Below, one piece after another: positions 33,130-44,867 of a stretch of DNA of 64,000 nucleotides. The stretch's first letter is position 1; the number at the start of each line of letters is the position of its first letter. The stretch comes from Closterium sp. Naga37s-1. Taxonomy: Eukaryota > Streptophyta > Zygnematophyceae > Desmidiales > Closteriaceae. The DNA lies in contig CANJKZ010000090.1 of the NCBI GenBank assembly GCA_947471745.1, forward strand, positions 916,941 through 980,940, read 5' to 3'. The notes under the pieces were generated by a model, which worked only from the letters and a program-made list of their open reading frames with translations, made no database searches and had not been told where the DNA came from. The position numbers and the translations under genes are program-made.

Positions 33130-36100
33130 ATGGCCACCTCGCGGCGGGCCGTCACCCAAGGGCGCAGCGGCAACTTGAAGCTCTCCACGGCGGGGCTTCT
33201 CCCCGTGCTCCTCCTCGCATTGCTGCTCCCGGCACCCCCCGCATCCGCCCGCCGCTGGTTCTGGAACGACGCCCTCTTCCCCGTCGCCCCCGCAGGGGAA
33301 ACGAAACCCTCCGCCGCGCTCTACGCCGCGGAGTCCGACGGAGCGGCGGCGGGGGCTGCCGCGGCGCCAGCCCCGGCGGCGCCCGCACCGGCGGCGCCGG
33401 CGCCGGCGCCTGCTCCTGCGGAGACGTGCGATGACGCGCCTCTGGACCCTTTCGTTGCGTCCAGAGCCGCGCCTGACCCGTGTGCTAAGCTGGCGGCGGA
33501 GCTGACGCGCAGTGCGGGAGAATTGGGGAACAAGACTGGAGGGACAGGATTCGCGGCTCCTTCTCTCTTCCGCGCGTGCCACTCCACGTTCCTGTTCAGG
33601 TACCGCACTGTACCGCTTCTGTTCATGTACTCCGTTGACTTGTGTCTGTTTTTTTTTTGGCTCTCTGTTATCCACGCTTGCTGGGGCTCGAATATGTTGG
33701 CCTGATTTTCGGTTCTACTGTTGCCATGCCACGGCCGGTCTCCTTCTGCCAGGAAGAAGTGCGACGGGGCGGACCTTCAGTCGATCGCGAACGCGTTTGA
33801 CAATCACTACGTGTACAAGCACATCGCCGTTGACTCGCCAGACCAGACGAACCTGCCGAGCAGCATCGATATTGTCGCGGACCTGCGGAAAATCGTCGCG
33901 AACGGCGAGAAGGGGAAGTACGCGCGGCTGGTGGACGCGCACATGGCGGCGTACAGAGCGACCCTGGCGCCACGCCGATGTGAGTTTTCGGCACTCTTTT
34001 GTTTTGCCTTACTGTTTTGCCTTACTGTTTTGCCTTACTGTTTTGCCATGTTAGAAAGTCAAGGTCTGGTTCGGTACTCTTGTTTCCAGAAGCGTAGTAA
34101 TTTCCCCTCTTATCGATGCCCTCTGCCCATCAGATGTCACTCCCAAGGGTATGCGACATGTTGCGAAGACTCTGCACAGTTTTGAATTTGACCTTTACGA
34201 GGGCCGACAGGTATGCTGCAGAGTAACCAAAGTCAATGTCTAAGCCAATCAGGCAACTGGTTCGTTTGAAAGCCTCCTGCTAGCGAGCTCTACACACCAC
34301 ACCCACTCTGCAAATTCCTTTCGAATGCTTCGTGTGACGTTGCAGGTGGTGGGTATTAATTGGGAGAAGGCGGAAGATTTCATCCTGAATTGGGCCGACA
34401 AGAATGTGGGCTCCTTTCGCAATCGCGCCGCGCGATTCACGAAATCCTTTGCGAGGAATGAGGCGGAGGGGACTCTGAAAGGGACGAGCATCGTCCAGGT
34501 GCCAGGCAGCTTCGCGCGGACATCCTTGGCTCCCGAAAACGACACCCTACTGGTGTCCTTAGCAACCGCGTCAGTGACTGGCACTCGGTGCTTGACTGTC
34601 TCTTGCTGTTGCTTTGCGTGTCGTTTACTCCTTGCTTCTTGCTTGCCCGTCTCACCGTACTTGTATTCCTCTTCAGCTGCCCTCCAGCTTAACCTCCGTG
34701 CTGCATTCTCTGCACCTCCCACCTTAACCTCCGTGCTGCACTCTCTGCACCTCCCACCTTAACCTCCGTGCTGCACTCTCTGCACCTCCCACCTTAACCT
34801 CCGTGCTGCGCTCTCTGCACCTCCCACCTTAACCTCCGTGCTGCACTCTCTGCACCTCCCACCTTAAAACCAGGGTCTCACGTAAGGAAAATTGTCATCA
34901 CCCTGTTTGAGGTGGCGAAGTCTAGGGATTGGTCTGGCAATTGACTGTGCGACACCTGACGTTTTTGCCTCTGAAGCAATTGCAAAACATTTCCCTGGTA
35001 CATGAGACTTTCGGGATGCTCGCACAAATTGCTGGTGTTCTAGCTTTGGCGCCGAACCAATTTCCGTGCCTGGTTGGTTCGGACACAAACTGCGATTTGT
35101 GTTTCCTTCGCACCCCTCGCCACACCCCTCGTCATTCTTTACACCTCGCCATCCAATCCTAACCAAGGTCAAGTCATCAACTGCAAAACAATTGATCTAC
35201 GTGAGACCCTGGTTTTAACCTCCGTGCTGCACTCTCTGCACCTCCCACCTTAACCTCCGTGCTGCACTCTCTGCACCTCCCACCTTAACCTCCGTGCTGC
35301 ACTCTCTGCACCTCCCACCTTAACCTCCGTGCTGCACTCTCTGCACCTCCCAGGGACAAATCTTCAACGGAGGACGTACAGGTGCCATGGATCGGGACAG
35401 CTAAGCTTGCTGCCTTTGCGAATGCCACAGGGTTCTGGGCGAGTTCCTGTGCCGTACCGAAGCCATCAGCTGCTGCCACTGGCGGCACCAGCGCGCAGGC
35501 AAGCATGCTCGCTGGAGATGCAGACATTCCGATGTGCATGTGTGCATGTGTGCATGTTTGCATGTGCGCATGTGTGCATGTGTGCATGTGTGCATGTGTG
35601 CATGTGTGCATGTGTGCATGTGTGCATGTGTGCATGTGTGCATGTGTGCATGTGTGCATGTGTGCTTGTGTGCATGTGTGCATGTGTGCATGTGTGCATG
35701 TGTGCATGTGTGCATGTGTGCATGTGTGCATGTGTGCATGTGTGCATGTGTGCATGTGTGCTTGTGTGCATGTGTGCATGTGTGCATGTGTGCATGTGTG
35801 CGTGTGTGCCTGTGTGCATGTGTGCATGTGTGCATGTGTGCATGTGTGCATGTGTGCATGTGTGCATGTGTGCATGTGTGCATGTGTGCATGTGTGCATG
35901 TGCATGTGTGCATGTGTGCATGTGTGCATGTGTGCATGTGTGCATGTGTGCATGTGTGCATGTGTGCATGTGTGCATGTGTGCTTGTGTCCATGTGTGTG
36001 CGAGCAGGTATACCTGGTGGGAGGCAACACGGCTGTGGTCTGGATTCACCAGTTCCTTCCCAGCGATGCGGTGTCAAAGGCGCTGGCGGAGAAGAAGGTC

Positions 36101-37454
36101 AACGCAGAGAAGTACATGGTGCAGGAGGTCGCCAAGGCTCTCCAAACCGCTGCAGCGTTAGTACTACCCTCCTGCCTGCCCCCCATTCTTCTACTCTATT
36201 ACACCTCTCCCGCCCCCCTTCCTTCAACTACACCAAGGCTCCACTTACATGGAAGAAGGAGTGGGGAAGTACATGGTGCAGGAGGTGATGGTGGGGAAGT
36301 ACTGCCGTAGCAGTTGCAGCGTTAGTACTCCTCTCCACCTCCCCCCTACCTTCTCCACTCCTTCTTCCACTCTACTAACCCCTCCAGCCCCCCTACCTTC
36401 CCCACTCCTTGTCCACTCCTACCTTCCCCACTCCTTCTCTCATGCTAGTTCCCTGTTCTCAACTCATCACTCACCTGACCTTTTATCCTCATCACTTCCC
36501 CACTCATTTGCTACTTGCCCTTTCCCATGCCTCTTTCCATGTCTCTTCCCTTGAATCTCCCATGCGTTCCCCGAAACATCCTCCCATGTGTTCCCCCATG
36601 TTCCCCCCCCATGCGTTACCCCATGCATGTCTGCATGTGTGCCCACATCCATCATCACATGGAACCAATTCAGATCCAACGCGTCGCAGATCATAATAGA
36701 CGTGCGTGGCAACGGTGGCGGCTACACCACAGCAGCATACACAGCCATCCGCCTCCTCATGGGGGCAGCAAAGGTCCCCGACTCTGAGTTTACCCTCCCC
36801 TTGGATTTCATCATCGGCACGCAGTACACTGAGAATGCCATCAGCCTTCTTTCCATCGACCCGGCAACGCAATACTGCATAGGAGTGTACGCCGACCTCA
36901 ATGGGACCGACCTCTCAAGCGCGCTTCACTTCGCGCCTATCCGCGAGCTCCGCTTCACAGAGGCCGGCCGTGCGGGGAACTACTCGGCGCTGTTGAAGCA
37001 AAACAAGAAGTTTACTGGGAAGGAGCAGCAGCCGGTGCTTGGCGACCGCCCCTTCCTGGTCCTGTCGGACGGAAACTGCTTCTCCTCCTGTGGCATCCTC
37101 ACGCACGTGCTGGGGAAACGCCACAAAGTACCCATGGTAACCGTGGGTGGTTTGCCCAATCAGCCCCCTGATGTGGGCTCCTCATGCCTCGGGTTTACCG
37201 AACATAACATCTATTCGATGGCACCAGGTCTCACCAAGCTCGCTGCCTTAATGCCACAAAACGCGTCGCTGCCTCTCAAGGTGAAAGGGGCAGTTGGCAT
37301 GGCGTTTGCTAATGGGTATGTGGATTCGGAGATTCCGTGCGAGTTTGAGTTTCTGCCCAGCCAGCATCACATCAACTACACCGTTGACCTCATTGACAAA
37401 CCCTGGGCCATGTGGAGTGAGGTGGCCAAGCTCTTTGCCTCCGCTGCGGCCTAG
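33130..37454 (+). CDS. S41-type peptidase C, probably inactive (lost His motif, damaged exon 5)
   Basis: Exons: 33130-33599, 33753-33979, 34134-34210, 34346-34569, 35354 to an uncertain end near 35533, 36008-36156 and 36674-37454. Layout and phases match B and E. The signal peptide, Ala/Pro linker and complete last exon (DVRGNGGG, SDGNCFSSCG, GGLPNQP) are intact. Exon 2 lacks 111 bases (37 codons) in frame, removing the LNDGH motif. Exon 5 runs after ADIPM into a 460-bp CATGTGTG satellite, so ~54 codons are gone and the donor is unclear; many GTs occur in all phases. Intron 4 holds a 35-bp array and a MITE. It may be transcribed, but loss of the DGH motif argues against peptidase activity. 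Alternatively it is a young pseudogene. Confidence 0.65.
34690..35353. repeat. 35-bp array of the exon 5 acceptor tract in gene C intron 4
   Basis: About nine units (ACCTTAACCTCCGTGCTGCA, then CTCTCTGCACCTCCC) lie at 34690-34867 and 35215-35353, split by a MITE. The last unit ends CCTCCCAG and is the true acceptor of exon 5. All others read CCTCCCAC and lack the AG. Confidence 0.92.
34868..35214. mobile_element. 347-bp MITE with 17-bp TIRs and TTAA target site
   Basis: Terminal inverted repeats AACCAGGGTCTCACGTA (34868-34884) and the complement (35198-35214) are flanked by TTAA on both sides (34864-34867, 35215-35218). The uninterrupted array unit contains a single TTAA, which confirms the insertion boundary. 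TTAA points to a piggyBac-type target, though TA or TTA duplication with longer TIRs cannot be excluded. No coding frame is recognised. Confidence 0.88.
35531..35995. repeat. CATGTGTG 8-bp satellite replacing part of gene C exon 5
   Basis: About 57 units. Because 8 is not a multiple of 3, every frame cycles and stays open; the long Cys/His/Met/Val frames on both strands are artefacts. Confidence 0.96.
36256..36334 (+). repeat. Downstream partial copy of gene C exon 6 (3' echo)
   Basis: It repeats the end of exon 6 (GAAGTACATGGTGCAGGAGG) with GCAGC|GTTAGTACT at its donor. The middle is rearranged. The real exon is 36008-36156. Confidence 0.8.
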
Positions 37455-37785
37455 TTCATGCCCTTCCGACGTGCAGTGTTTGCTGATGTTGGTGGTGGGT
37501 AGTTATCCTGCTGATGTTGGTTATGGTGATGGATGGTGGCCAGATGTGCTAGTGTTTTATAAGGGTGATGTGTGCTTGTTATGCACTAGAAATCGATCTA
37601 CCTTTTTCATACTGATGTATGAGCTGTTTTATGTATCATCCAGATTACATAGGTGGTACTGTAGCTGTGGCTGATTTATCCTGAATGAGATTGAGGCTCT
37701 TGGCTGAACAGCACCTTTCCAAAAACATTCTGCAACTCGGAGATGTTCACAGGAAGATGTCTTGCTGGGTTGAGCACCAGGGTTG
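37455..37785. other. 3' flank of gene C
   Basis: Presumed 3' UTR; no further gene is seen. Confidence 0.45.
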
Positions 37786-38062
37786 CACTGCGGTTGGTTT
37801 CACCGGGGTTGCGCGCTGGGGTTGCACTGGGGTTGCACTGGGGTTACGCTGGGGTTGCGCTGGGGTTGCGCTGGGGATGCGTTGGGGTTGCGCTGGGGTT
37901 GGTTTGGGGTTGCGCTGGGGTTGGTTTGGGGTTGCGCTGGGGTTGCGCTGGGGTTGCGCTGGAGTTGTGCTCTGGGGTTGAGCACTGGGGATGAGCACTG
38001 GGGTTGAGCACTGGGGATGAGCACTGGGGTTGAGCACTGGGGTTGAGCACTGGGGTGGTGCA
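37786..38062. repeat. 12-bp minisatellite GCGCTGGGGTTG and related units
   Basis: About 275 bp of GCGCTGGGGTTG, TTTGGGGTTGCG and GAGCACTGGGGT units. Confidence 0.93.
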
Positions 38063-38084
38063 ACATGCCACCATACCATGCTGC

Positions 38085-38400
38085 AGAGGGCAAACAGGGA
38101 AGGCAAGCAGGGAAGGCAGGCAGAGAAGGCAAGCAGAGAAGACAAGCAGAGAAGGCAAGCAGAGAAGGCAAGCAGGGAAGACAAGCAGAGAAGGCAAGCA
38201 GGGAAGACAAGCAGAGAAGGCAAGCAGGGAAGACAAGCAGAGAAGGCAAGCAGGGAAGACAAGCAGAGAAGGCAAGCAGGGAAGACAAGCAGAGACGGCA
38301 AGCAGGGAAGACAAGCAGAGAAGGCAAGCAGAGAAGGCAAACAGAGAAGGCAAACAGAGAAGGCAAACAGAGAAGGCAAACAGGGAGGGCGAGCAGGGAG
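38085..38400. repeat. 13-bp minisatellite AGGCAAGCAGGGA
   Basis: Some two dozen units of AGGCAAGCAG(G/A)GA and AGACAAGCAGAGA. Confidence 0.93.
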
Positions 38401-39318
38401 GGCGAGCAGGGAGGGCGAGCAGGGAGGGAAAGAAGGGAGGGAAAGAAGGGAGGAGAGGCCAATTAGGGAGGGCAAGCAAGGAGGGCAAGCAGGAAAAGCA
38501 AGCAGGGGGGGCTAGCAGGGAGGGAAAGAGGGCTAGCAGGGAGGGAAAGAGGGCGAGCAGGGAGGGCGAGCAGGGAGGGCGAGCAGGGAGGGAAAGAAGG
38601 GAGGGAAAGAAGGGAGGAGAGGCCAATTAGGGAGGGCAAGCAAGGAGGGCAAGCAGGGAAGGCAAGCAGGGGGGGCTAGCAGGGAGGGAAAGAGGGCTAG
38701 CAGGGAGGGAAGGAGGGCTAGCAGGGAGGGCAAGAGGGCTAGCAGGGAGGGAAAGAGGGCTAGCAGCGAGGGAAAGAGGGCGAGCAGGGAGGGAAAGAGG
38801 GCTAGCAGGGAGGGAAAGAGGGCTAGCAGGGAGGGAAAGAGGGCTAGCAGGGAGGGAAAGAGGGCTAGCAGCGAGGGAAAGAGGGCTAGCAGCGAGGGAA
38901 GGAGGGCTAGCAGGGAGGGAAAGAGGGCTAGCAGCGAGGGAAAGAGGGCTTGCAGGGAGGGAAAGAGGGCTAGCAGGGAGGGAAGGAGGGCTAGCAGGGA
39001 GGGAAAGAGGGCTAGCAGGGAGGGAAAGAGGGCGAGCAGGGAGGGCAAGAGGGCGAGCAGGGAGGGAAAGAGGGCTAGCAGGGAGGGAAGGAGGGCTAGC
39101 AGGGAGGAAAAGAGGGCTAGCAGGGAGGGAAAGAGGGCTAGCAGGGAGGGAAAGAGGGCTAGCAGGGAGGGAAGGAGGGCTAGCAGGGAGGGAAAGAGGG
39201 CTAGCAGGGAGGGCAAGAGGGCGAGCAGGGAGGGAAAGAGGGCTAGCAGGGAGGGAAAGAGGGCTAGCAGGGAGGGAAAGAGGGCGATCAGGGAGGGCAA
39301 GCAAGGAGGGAAAGCACG
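38400..39318. repeat. 21-bp minisatellite GAAAGAGGGCTAGCAGGGAGG
   Basis: Around forty units, partly arranged in a higher-order duplication of ~165 bp (about 38391-38530 versus 38560-38700). The 21-bp period keeps long minus-strand Leu/Ser/Pro frames open; these are artefacts. Confidence 0.93.
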
Positions 39319-39332
39319 GAGTGTGAGCTTAC

Positions 39333-40259
39333 CTCATGGCGGCATCTAAAGCTTTGAGAATCTCCCCATCCATGTAGTCGTTAGGGTGGAGCAAAATCAC
39401 TGCCTGGGTTGGTGACTGCCAGCAGGTGACTGCCAGCAGGTGACTGCCAGCAGGTGACTGCCAGCAGGTGACTGCCAGCAGGTGACTGCCAGCAGGTGAC
39501 TGCCAGCTGGTGACTGCCAGCTGGTGACTGCCAGCTGGTGACTGCCAGCAGGTGACTGCCAGCAGGTTACTGCCAGCTGGTGACTGCCAGCTGGTGACTG
39601 CCAGCAGGTGACTGCCAGCAGGTGACTGCTAGCTGGTGACTGCCAGCTGGTGACTGCCAGCAGGTGACTGCCAGCTGGTGACTGCCAGCAGGTGACTGCC
39701 AGCAGGTGACTGCCAGCAGGTGACTGCCAGCAGGTGACTGCCAGCAGGTGACTGCTAGCTGGTGACTGCCAGCTGGTGACTGCCAGCTGGTGACTGCCAG
39801 CAGGTGACTGCCAGCTCACCCACCGTGGTGCTGTGCACATCGAAGGTGTGCAGCACAATTATTGGCGTTCGGTTGCCCACCAGGTTCAGGGGAGACGGAA
39901 GGGATTGTGAGGGGTGCATGAAAGGTGAGAGGGTTAAGGGGACGCGATGACATGGAAGAGAGGAGGACGGGAGAGGGGTAGCAGGGGCTGAATCTGGTGG
40001 GAGCAGATGTGGGTTGAAAAAGCTCCTTTGGTAAACCAATTTGCCATCAGCACATCACGCTGGCATAGGAGTGGCGCCCGTGGATCTTTGCTGCTGCACT
40101 GCTGCTGGTTCTGCCACTTGGAGCGCCAGGAGCAGCAGTGTTGGCCTCACAGGGCTCTTGCTGGCGCAGTTGAGGTTCCATTAGGAGTGGGAACTGGTGG
40201 AAGCACCTCACTCGTACAAGAGAGCCATCCATGGCACACTCACCTTCTCTACTGCTCCC
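39333..40259 (-). pseudogene. S41-type peptidase pseudogene F (exon 5 and 6 remnants, gene D type)
   Basis: Exon 5-like sequence starts after CAACAG at 40259 with VEKVSVPWMAL and shifts into a stop within a few codons; other frames then retain gene D-like words. Exon 6-like sequence has LVGNRTPIIVLHTFDVHSTT, but its acceptor AG is gone. Its LAVT codons are blown up into a 14-bp array at 39412-39820. It ends with DYMDGEILKALDAA and GTAAGC at 39333. No other exons are found: the left side is minisatellite. This is a truncated paralogue closest to gene D. Confidence 0.78.
39412..39820. repeat. 14-bp minisatellite CCAGCAGGTGACTG within exon 6 remnant
   Basis: About 29 units of CCAGC(A/T)GGTGACTG. 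It began within exon coding sequence (LAVT codons), so the array grew inside an exon. Confidence 0.94.
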
Positions 40260-40599
40260 CTGTTGTTCCCAACCAGGGGACTGCCCAGACAAAAACAAAA
40301 CAAGGCAGGCATGATAACCAGAGCAACACCACATGAAAACATAATGCCTCCTCGTGAGCAAAAGGGAAAGGATGAAATGACGCACGATGCATGACATTGA
40401 ACGCTGCCAGCAGGGCGGCTGGGTACTTGATACATGGGTGATGTGAGCGGTGCTGCAAAAAAACAAACGTTTGCCTAGATTTGTCACAATCAGGTGTTAC
40501 ACATACCATCAAGAGGTTGGTTCCGACAGAGCATCAATAATTTATCAAACATGATTCTAAAAAAAAAAAAAGACAGCAGCCATGACATCAGCCACGACA

Positions 40600-40776
<177 letters not shown>

Positions 40777-42289
40777 GAGCATTGAAATAATTTGCCAAAC
40801 GCACGGAAGTTTGCATCATCGGAGAAAATCTGAACCAGCACATGGCAACATAATGCACAGCTATGGCAATGCATGGTTGCAGCGTGTGCTTTTAGGTGTG
40901 TCAGATTTATGGCATTAGTTTCCTTCGTCAAGGCTGTCTAAGCAATCTCCTTTCTCATCATATGCATAAAATAGATGTAACATTTGGGCGAAGGTGAGGT
41001 GGTTCCTTCCATCATGCTCTATAAGAACAGCTGTAGAATTTTTTTGCCTGATATGATGGCCTCCTATTACCTTGCCTTGCACCTATTTGCTTCCATGCCG
41101 CACCACCTTCCTGCTTGTAATGTTTTCCCCCATGCACCTCCTAATAGCATGCCTTGAACAAATTTGCCTCCATGTTTCACCACCCTCTTGCCAATCATGT
41201 TTTCCTCCTTGCAACTCCTAGCCTCGCATTTTTTTGCCTCCATGCCTTACCACCCATCCGCCTATCATGTTTTACCCCATGCACCTCTCTGTCAATTTGA
41301 TAGGTATGGATACCAACTTGGAAACCACTCGTTGGCAAAGAGTTTTTTACTCTAGGCATTTTCCCCATATTTGTGATTGGTTTCCAATCCTTTTGTCAAG
41401 TAGCAATCGACTGGTCCAACTTTCCCAAGCCCTTTGAGTTGGTTTCCCAAGCCCTTCGAGTTGGTTCGGGGAGTTTGGGCGAACACGCAGAATACAACTA
41501 GCACGTGAACATGCATCTCAACATTTTTTCCTATGGGTTGTCAGGCCATCCTATTTCATTCGTTTCGTGCTTGCTTAAACGCCTTAGTTCGATTAGAAGA
41601 TGAATGACTGTTTTATCCGATGTTACGATCTGTAGAGGGACTTAGTGGGAACTTGCTCTGGGTTGTTCGTAGGTAGTTCTTGGTGACATGATGTAATTAC
41701 TTATATCAAAGAGATGTAGCAGTTTATAAAACACATATCCAAAAAATGCGAACAGTCTAGCCATGAACTTAAAGGGGCACAATCCCTTATTCCAGATACA
41801 TCGCAACTATGCAATTTGGTAATCATTAGAACAGGTTTGCAGTTGCTATGTATCTGATTCTGCCACAACTGTCAAATGATTCTGCCACAATGGTCTCGAT
41901 AGTTCTTCGACTCATCCGTCCCTTCAATTCATTTTTTCGGTAATGCCTAAATCTGTTACGATCAGGAATGCCGAGTATAATTTGATATCATGACATTCGC
42001 TACATTCATTTATGCTATCATGAGATTGATTTGTTACTCTAGTATAGCATTATGTAATTCTCAGTCTTGTCAAATTGTTGGCCCATAGTGCGACAAAGCC
42101 AGTTGTTCACTTCCATTTTTTGTCATCTTTTTCCTTGATGCACTTCAGCAGCCTTAACTCCTACTGCAATACCTTTTTCCATTTTCAAATATTGCTCAAA
42201 GCAGCCCTTCTTTCATGTTTTCATACCCGTCAACTTGATGAACACTCTCGCATGCATCTCATATCGACTTCAATTCTCCTCAGAACCCG
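40777..42289. other. AT-rich intergenic region
   Basis: No gene is recognised. Three related stretches near 41050-41290 share TTTGCCTCCATGCC(T/G)(T/C)ACCACC and CATGTTTTCC(C/T)CC words, i.e. an imperfect ~60-bp repeat. Confidence 0.45.
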
Positions 42290-44715
42290 CCACACAAAAA
42301 AAATCCGATCTCGGAAAACCACCTTGCACCTTTCAACCCATAGATGGTGTAGAGTGATAGTTGTGCTTGTCGCTCGGGAAAGGCTGTGGTGGAGCCCACT
42401 TTTTTTAACAGCAAGTCACCCAACAAAGCCACTGTGCGACGTGGATTGATCATGTGTAGGGCACGTCGAAGCGCCGTGACCACCGGCTGGATTGTCGGGA
42501 AGCTGAAGAAGCAGTGCTCATGTGTTTCTGACTCTTCTCAGTACGGGTAGGTAGGTTTGCTGCTAAGAGAAACAAGCCTCTCCCCCACTTGCAGATTCAG
42601 GTTGTGGATGCAAAGAAGAACATCACGTGGACGATGTGGGATGACCAAAGAGTCACAGGTTTTATGGCCCACTTCCAATCGATGTGGCCATGCCAACTGT
42701 CCAACCACATCTCCCGTTTGAGTGAGGTAACGTCCTTCTTTTTCCAGCACTTTCTCACCTCTTTCAACGAGGAGATCTTCCTGCACATGAAGGTTGGGGC
42801 ATGCCTCCTAGGGCAAACGCCACAGGCCTTTTGAGATTGAGTCAGCCGAGCTAGGCAATGGGGTAAGAAGGGTTACTTTCCAGTCAGGCGGGGCAGCTTT
42901 GAAGGCCTTTCTGGCTAGCCTCGCTAGGCTCCGTCCACCGAGTTCGCGTAAGATGGGTTGCACATCCTTGGGAAATCGGGTGCCATTTGTTCCAACACCA
43001 GTTAAGTCTTATAACCTCAGCTCCCGAAGGCGGGCTGAGCCTTTCTGGCCGCCCACCAGTGTCTTTCTGTTCAGCGGAAGGCGCTTGTTAAAAACGATCC
43101 ATTCCTCTGCCATAGATGCAAGAGGGGATTCCATTCAAACCTCGCAATCATGTTTCCAACGCGGACCTTTCCCACGCCAGTCTTTCAGCAGCTTGTCATG
43201 AGCGAGAAAGGAGTCAATGCGGAATGTCATATCCGTGGCTCTGAGCATGAAACTCTGTTTGGGCTAGTTGGTTTCCAGATATAAGCAAGATTCCAGGGTC
43301 ATGTACTCTTGGTCCACCTTCCAACTGCATAGTATTGAGCAGGTTGTTGCTCCACAAAATGAAACCCCTCCGCGTCGAAGCCTTGTTCACCGACTTGTAG
43401 TTATGAAAGATTTTCATAATCCTCCTCCATATTTCAACAGGCGGCGGGTAGTCCTGTGCTTGAAAGGCAATGATTGGCGTGATGTAGCGATTGATTACTG
43501 CAACCCTTGCTGTCACAGTAAAATACTTCACTTTTCACTTCAACACCTCCTTCGCTATGTTCTCTAAAGCCCGGTTTCTGGTCAGCAGGGCAGCTCTCGG
43601 ACGGCGGCACCCACACCTCCAGCAACCGGGCCCACTTGAACCCTCATTTCTTCCCGAGCATCTGTTTAGGTTCCTCCCAAGTGGTAAGACTACTGACTTC
43701 TCTTTGCTGATAGCCAGGCCTGACATGCTTTTGAATCTGTCCAGCAACTTCGTCGCGCTGACTATTTGGTTTTTCCCTTCAGCATCAAAGTAGAGTCATC
43801 TGCATACCTGAGGTATGCCAGTCGTTGCCCTGCTTTGCTGCTCAAACCAACTTCCTATTCTCTGCTTCCTGTACTAGAGGTTCCACCGCGCAAAGAAACA
43901 GATACGGGGCGAGCGGGCTATCCTGTCTCGTTCCCGATGCTACGTCAAAAGCGTTCCCCATCTTGCTGTTCATCAGAAGTTTCGTTCATGTTCCATTGTG
44001 CAAGCCCTCCACCCATTCGATGAAGCGTGAGGGAAAGCCCATCGCCCTCAGCACCGAGAAGATAAAACCTTTCGAGACAGAGGCGAAGGCTTTCGTGAAG
44101 TCAACCAGTAACAGTCTTCGTCCCTGTTACAAGCTGCTTTAATATCATCTGCAACCACCCCCACCGCGTTGGAGAGCCTTCTGCCCGGTATATAACCATA
44201 TTGCTCTGGAGATATGACTCAGTGGAGTACTCTCTTCATTATGTATGCGACCACCCGCGTTAGCACTTTGTAAGTAAAGTTTGAAGGTGTGATAGGACGA
44301 TAATTAGTCAACTCATCCATTTTTCCCTTCTTATGCTGGAGGATGGTGACTGCTTCTTTAAAGGTTGCAGGGAGCGAAGTCGTGTCGGCAAATTCCATCG
44401 CTTGGGACATAAAAATCCACCACATGATGTCCCGGTGCATCTCAAATAACTCCGTCGAAAGACCACCACTACTCGACAATTTGTACTTCGCCACGGCCTT
44501 AAAAGCCAGTTTCACCTACTGCTCCGACCAATCCGCCGCCAAGCTTTCTGCATCCTCAAAATCAAGCCTCCCGCCCGGCAATGATGACCAGCTTTCTAGG
44601 TTCGTGCGGCAGTTCTTTCCAGAAATGTATGCTAAGTATTTCGACGTAGCATGCAGAATACCCTATGAGTCATTGACCACTGCACCGAACACTTGCAGTT
44701 CTGAAATTTGAGTTT
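42290..44715 (-). mobile_element. LINE (non-LTR retrotransposon) remnant, RT and C-terminal zinc region
   Basis: On the minus strand, broken frames give a non-LTR RT in order. AVTILQHKKGKMDELTNYRP is at about 44300-44350, and EQYGYIPGRRLSNAVGVV at about 44150-44215. AYLRYADDSTLMLKGK is the YADD active site, at about 43770-43820. Thumb words follow (FKSMSGLAISKEKSVVLPLG). After these come RIMKIFHNY and NLLNTMQLEGGPRV, and a C-terminal HCFFSFPTI as in the zf-RVT region of plant LINEs. Many stops and frameshifts occur. The endonuclease part is absent, so it is 5'-truncated. No clear poly-A or target duplication was found. Confidence 0.8.
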
Positions 44716-44867
44716 GCTTTTGTGATTTTCTTGTTGCTAAGAGGCACACTTAGGGAACTCCCCCCTTGAGTTTTTTCTTTACTCCTGACATCAAGTGAAG
44801 CTTGCCATGACGAGATGCATGATACTCCTTCAGTTAGAGCTCTTTCACCATCAAGGCCTCCCTTTGC

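Noticed and set aside
35285-36310. Long Cys/His/Met/Thr frames on both strands
   Set aside because: They follow from the 8-bp CATGTGTG satellite, which is open in nearly all frames; only its edges belong to gene C exons 5 and 6.
37747-39304. Leu/Ser/Pro-rich membrane-like protein on the minus strand
   Set aside because: Pure 12-, 13- and 21-bp minisatellites; the 21-bp period preserves frames trivially.
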